A stretch of DNA of 64,000 nucleotides, taken from NCBI GenBank assembly GCA_021771715.1, contig JAETOO010000001.1, positions 558,001-622,000 on the forward strand. The letters run 5' to 3'. Of the stretch, positions 61,144-64,000 are shown in pieces. Numbering within the stretch: position 1 is the stretch's first letter; every line of letters begins with the position of its first letter. The notes under the pieces are model-generated. The model saw only the letters and a list, made by a program, of their open reading frames with translations, made no database searches and had not been told where the DNA came from. A program made the position numbers and the translations under genes. The stretch is from Oscillospiraceae bacterium (GTDB lineage Bacteria; Bacillota; Clostridia; Lachnospirales; Lachnospiraceae).

Positions 61144-62808
61144 CTAATCCCAGATCCCCTTCATCTCATAGATCTCGACGCTTCCCACATGCTCCTCGTT
61201 GGAGAACTGCGCCTCGAAGATTCCGTCCTTCTCCTGGTAGAAGATCTTCGCCGCCGCGCGCTCCCCGTCATTGACGAACACCTCGACGGTGCGGTGATCC
61301 ATGAAGATCTCCAGCTTTTTCAGCGCGTCGATCCGGGTCACACAGTCTGCGGCCTCTGATTTGACGCCCTTCGCCGCCAGGCGCAGCTCGTTCCCCGTCT
61401 TCACCAGCCGGAGCTCCGCGCCCTCTCCCTTGCCCAGAAGGATGTCCACATCCGTATCCGCCTCAAACAGCAGCTTCGCGTAGTACGCATTCTGGTTCAG
61501 ATGCTTCAGGCTCACATTCTGACGGGAGACATTGCAGTAGCAGCGCCCCTTCTGCTGATAGATCTCCTCGATCGGCTTCTGATAGAGGACGCCGTCGCGC
61601 ACATGCAGTTCGCGCGGGATCGACATGCTCCCGTGAGCACCGTTCTCCTCCGGGCAGTGCTCATTGTAAAAGTCTGAGATCCACCCGATCGCAATCCGCC
61701 TGCCGTCGTGCTCAAACGACTGCACCGCGTAAAAGCTTCCCGCGAAATCATACAGACCCGTCTGCTTCAGCTCGAACACTCCGTCCTTCAGATCACCCAC
61801 ATAGTAGCGCGTCGGCTGCAGCCTGCCGTGCTCATCTGTGTAGAACATCAGCGCACCCACGACGACCATCTGCCCGTCCAGCCAAAAGAAATCCGGACAC
61901 TCGAACGTGTAGACGCCCCCCGTCTTTTCCTGCAGCAGAATCCCGCGGTACTGCCAGTCCGTGCCATTCTCCGACTGGTACAGCGCCACAGACGGCACTT
62001 CCCTGATCCTGGTGCCGATCACCATCTGCCAGCGGTTCTCGTACCAGATCACCTTCGGATCGCGGAAGTTAAAGGAAAAATCCTCGTTTGGCTTCTCGAT
62101 GATCAGCCGCTCCTCGCCGAAATGAATGCTGTCCGCAGACTCCACCATCGTCTGGTACTGCACCGTCTCCTCCTCGCTGTCCCAGTCGCCTCCGAAATGC
62201 CGTGTCAGGTAGAAGCGGATCCGGTCGTCCAGTGCCACGGCGCTGCCGGAAAATGCGCCGCCCTTCTTGTCCGTCGAATTCAGGAGCTCCTCCTGCGGGC
62301 AGAGCGCGTAGGGCAGATGCACCCAGTGCACACAGTCCTTGCTGGCCACATGTCCCCAGTACATGTGTGACCACTCCTGGCTGTGCGGGTTCGCCTGATA
62401 ATACATGTGGTAGTAGCCCTGGTACCAGCACAGGCCGTTCGGATCGTTCAGCCAGTTCTTGTACGGGGCAAAATGGTACTGCTCCCGCCCGGGCGTCCGG
62501 TACCAGTCCCCGAGCCTGTCAATCTTCTCCCACGCACCGTCCTTCCACTCCAGGAAGCGCACACCGCGGTCCAGAATGTCTGCGGTCTCAGACAGGTAGC
62601 AGATCGTCACCGAGCAGCCGTCCAGTCTCACATCGTAGACGCTCTCCTTTTTCAGCGGAATCCGCAGCAGCCGGTACTGGCATGCCCCCGCAGGATAGCT
62701 CTGCACCGCTCCGGCCCCGTCCGTCACGACCACCGCACCCGCGCCGGTCCCGTCACACTTCGCGAACACCTCCAGACACTCATACTCCTCCGTGTAAATC
62801 GTTCCCAT
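61144..62808 (-). CDS. glycoside hydrolase family 32 enzyme (intracellular beta-fructosidase/sucrose-6-phosphate hydrolase-like)
   Basis: A 554-aa enzyme cleaving fructosyl bonds. The catalytic nucleophile Asp is in APYKNWLNDPNGLCWYQG (about residues 116-133), the RDP triad is FNFRDPKVIWYENRW, and the acid/base Glu is in TFECPDFFWLDGQMV. A C-terminal beta-sandwich follows (LEIFMDHRTVEVFVNDGERA). About 90 residues precede the five-bladed propeller, an extra beta module. There is no signal peptide, so it acts on imported sucrose, sucrose-6-phosphate or fructo-oligosaccharides. ATG at 62808 behind GGAGGATGAGGAA. No transporter or fructokinase gene is adjacent. Confidence 0.93.
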   Translation of the reverse strand: MGTIYTEEYECLEVFAKCDGTGAGAVVVTDGAGAVQSYPAGACQYRLLRIPLKKESVYDVRLDGCSVTICYLSETADILDRGVRFLEWKDGAWEKIDRLGDWYRTPGREQYHFAPYKNWLNDPNGLCWYQGYYHMYYQANPHSQEWSHMYWGHVASKDCVHWVHLPYALCPQEELLNSTDKKGGAFSGSAVALDDRIRFYLTRHFGGDWDSEEETVQYQTMVESADSIHFGEERLIIEKPNEDFSFNFRDPKVIWYENRWQMVIGTRIREVPSVALYQSENGTDWQYRGILLQEKTGGVYTFECPDFFWLDGQMVVVGALMFYTDEHGRLQPTRYYVGDLKDGVFELKQTGLYDFAGSFYAVQSFEHDGRRIAIGWISDFYNEHCPEENGAHGSMSIPRELHVRDGVLYQKPIEEIYQQKGRCYCNVSRQNVSLKHLNQNAYYAKLLFEADTDVDILLGKGEGAELRLVKTGNELRLAAKGVKSEAADCVTRIDALKKLEIFMDHRTVEVFVNDGERAAAKIFYQEKDGIFEAQFSNEEHVGSVEIYEMKGIWD

Positions 62809-62906
62809 TTCCTCATCCTCCTTGTCATCAAACCAATCCCGTTCGGATCAAAACCAGCTTTATTTTAGCACAGCTTGGGTGTATTTTAAAGAACTTCATT
62901 TTTGGC

Positions 62907-62946
62907 CCAAAAAAGAACCCCCGGCAGTATCACCCATACCGCCGGG
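62907..62946 (-). terminator. rho-independent terminator after htrA
   Basis: CCCGGCAGTAT (62920-62930) and ATACCGCCGGG (62936-62946) pair with one mismatch; a T-rich run follows on the minus strand (62916-62909). Confidence 0.85.
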
Positions 62947-62986
62947 AGCTCCAAAAGCCGCCGCACTTTTTATTTCTCTGTGCTTC

Positions 62987-64000
62987 TCAGCTCTGTGTCT
63001 GATAGTCCGCCGCCGCGCCGAGCGTCACGGTGAGCTTCTGCTCCTCGTACTCCTCGCCGGACTGCCGTTTCACCGTCACCGGAACCTCCTCGCCCGCCGC
63101 ATAGTACGCGAGCATATCCCGGAGCTGTGACATCGTCCTGACGCCGCTGCCGTCAAATTTCGTGATAATATCTCCCTTGCGCAGTCCTGCTTCCGCCGCC
63201 GGGCCGTCCGCCTGCACGTCTGTCAGGTAAATTCCCTGCGGGATTCCGTAGAGCTCGGACATCTCATCCGACACACCCTGGCCGGAAATTCCGAGATATG
63301 CGCTGTCCTCCTGGGCGACCGTCTCCGTCCTTGTCTTCTTGTTCATCAGATCCTCCAGGATCGGGCCTGCCGTCGAGATCGGGATCGCGTAGCCCATACC
63401 CTCAACGCCGTTCGCAGCCGCCTTCGCCGAGTTGATGCCGATGACTCTGCCCTTCATATCCAGAAGCGCGCCGCCGCTGTTGCCCGGGTTGATCGCCGCA
63501 TCCGTCTGGATCAGGCTCGCCTGAGACCCGTCCTCGATCTCGATGGTACGGTTCAGCGCGCTGACGATACCGGTCGTCACGGACTGCCCGTAGCCGAGCG
63601 CATTTCCGATCGCGACTACCTGCTCGCCGACGAGCAGATCATCCGAATTGCCGATCTCCGCGATCTTGATCGCATCCATCGTGTCATCGGAGATGTCCTC
63701 CAGGCTCACCGCCACGACTGCCAGGTCGTTCGGCGCATCCGTCCCTTTTACGACCGCCTGATACACCCCTTCATCCACAAAGCCCACAGAGATCTCCGTC
63801 GCATTCTCGACGACATGGTTGTTCGTGCAGATCAGAAGCTCTGTGTCATTCTGCCCGATGATGATTCCGGAGCCGCAGCTCACGCTCTCGCGCTCAATCG
63901 TCGGCGCGCCGTAGCCGAACATGCTGTAGAAATTCCGCACCTCCTGCACGGATTTGTTCGTGATCGACACGACTGCCGGCATCACGGCCGCCGCCACATC
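62987..64000 (-). CDS. HtrA/DegP-family serine protease with PDZ domain, 5' end beyond the window
   Basis: 338 codons of a trypsin-like protease, missing the N-terminal cytoplasmic part and membrane anchor. Catalytic triad: His in LICTNNHVVENATE, Asp in KGTDAPNDLAVVAVSL, Ser in AAINPGNSGGALLDMKGRV. A PDZ domain occupies the last 100 residues (YLTDVQADGPAAEAGLRKGD, ITKFDGSGVRTMSQLRDML). HtrA proteins degrade misfolded extracytoplasmic proteins. The first in-window codon is internal; GTG at 63997 should not be taken as the start. Confidence 0.95.
   Translation of the reverse strand, partial: DVAAAVMPAVVSITNKSVQEVRNFYSMFGYGAPTIERESVSCGSGIIIGQNDTELLICTNNHVVENATEISVGFVDEGVYQAVVKGTDAPNDLAVVAVSLEDISDDTMDAIKIAEIGNSDDLLVGEQVVAIGNALGYGQSVTTGIVSALNRTIEIEDGSQASLIQTDAAINPGNSGGALLDMKGRVIGINSAKAAANGVEGMGYAIPISTAGPILEDLMNKKTRTETVAQEDSAYLGISGQGVSDEMSELYGIPQGIYLTDVQADGPAAEAGLRKGDIITKFDGSGVRTMSQLRDMLAYYAAGEEVPVTVKRQSGEEYEEQKLTVTLGAAADYQTQS

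Overview
The window looks like a chromosomal segment of a GC-rich, endospore-forming Clostridia, most likely Lachnospiraceae. The evidence is a sigF operon (spoIIAA-spoIIAB-sigF), a separate spoVAA-spoVAB unit, a Clostridia-style ZTP riboswitch in front of separate IMP cyclohydrolase and AICAR formyltransferase genes, Lachnospiraceae-like Fn3 surface proteins, and PD-(D/E)XK 'Rpn/transposase-like' paralogs. No rRNA, tRNA, CRISPR array, complete IS or prophage was seen.

Layout. 1-7667: 5' end of ftsH, divergent ZTP-riboswitch/purine genes, pyrG, an ABC-class ATPase and a Gfo/Idh oxidoreductase. 7956-9507: spoVAB, spoVAA and a small membrane protein behind a sigma-G-like promoter. 9986-19330: sugar/accessory block (AraC-GyrI regulator, FGGY kinase, mannitol-dehydrogenase-family enzyme, YunG-like protein, PDDEXK protein, galactokinase and a divergent AraC regulator). 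19458-24746: sigF operon, a TPR/zinc-ribbon membrane protein, a 52-aa protein and folC. 25076-28571: secreted lipoprotein-like protein, membrane metallophosphoesterase, thiD. 28746-33275: LytTR two-component system followed by a small ABC transporter cassette. 33481-34359: metallo-beta-lactamase-fold hydrolase. 34451-45764: an unusual operon combining importer-type ABC permeases and a solute-binding protein (propeller fusion, interrupted by an amber codon) with a HlyD-type adaptor and a MacB-like membrane protein, divergent from an OmpR/HK pair. 45779-54072: orphan RelB/DinJ antitoxin, tandem Fn3 proteins, xpt, YkgJ-type cysteine protein, Rpn nuclease, small secreted protein, alpha/beta hydrolase, DUF3237-like protein. 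54415-59681: OmpR/HK plus ABC ATPase/FtsX-type permease. 59851-64000: PDDEXK paralog, intracellular GH32 enzyme, and most of an HtrA protease.

The most striking feature is not a gene. At least fifteen short tandem-repeat arrays, each with its own unit, are spread over the window. Noncoding ones mostly start right after a gene's stop codon (pyrG, araC/sigF, folC, two transporter genes, the DUF3237-like gene) and have periods such as 60, 31, 52, 40-44 and 32 bp. Coding ones have in-frame units (18, 24, 30, 33, 60, 66 bp) and form C-terminal tails (SpoIIAB, the ABC ATPase at 56101) or linkers (two histidine kinases, the HlyD adaptor, AraC). I treat this as the best candidate for an undescribed genomic phenomenon; the second is the hybrid import/export operon at 34451-42812.
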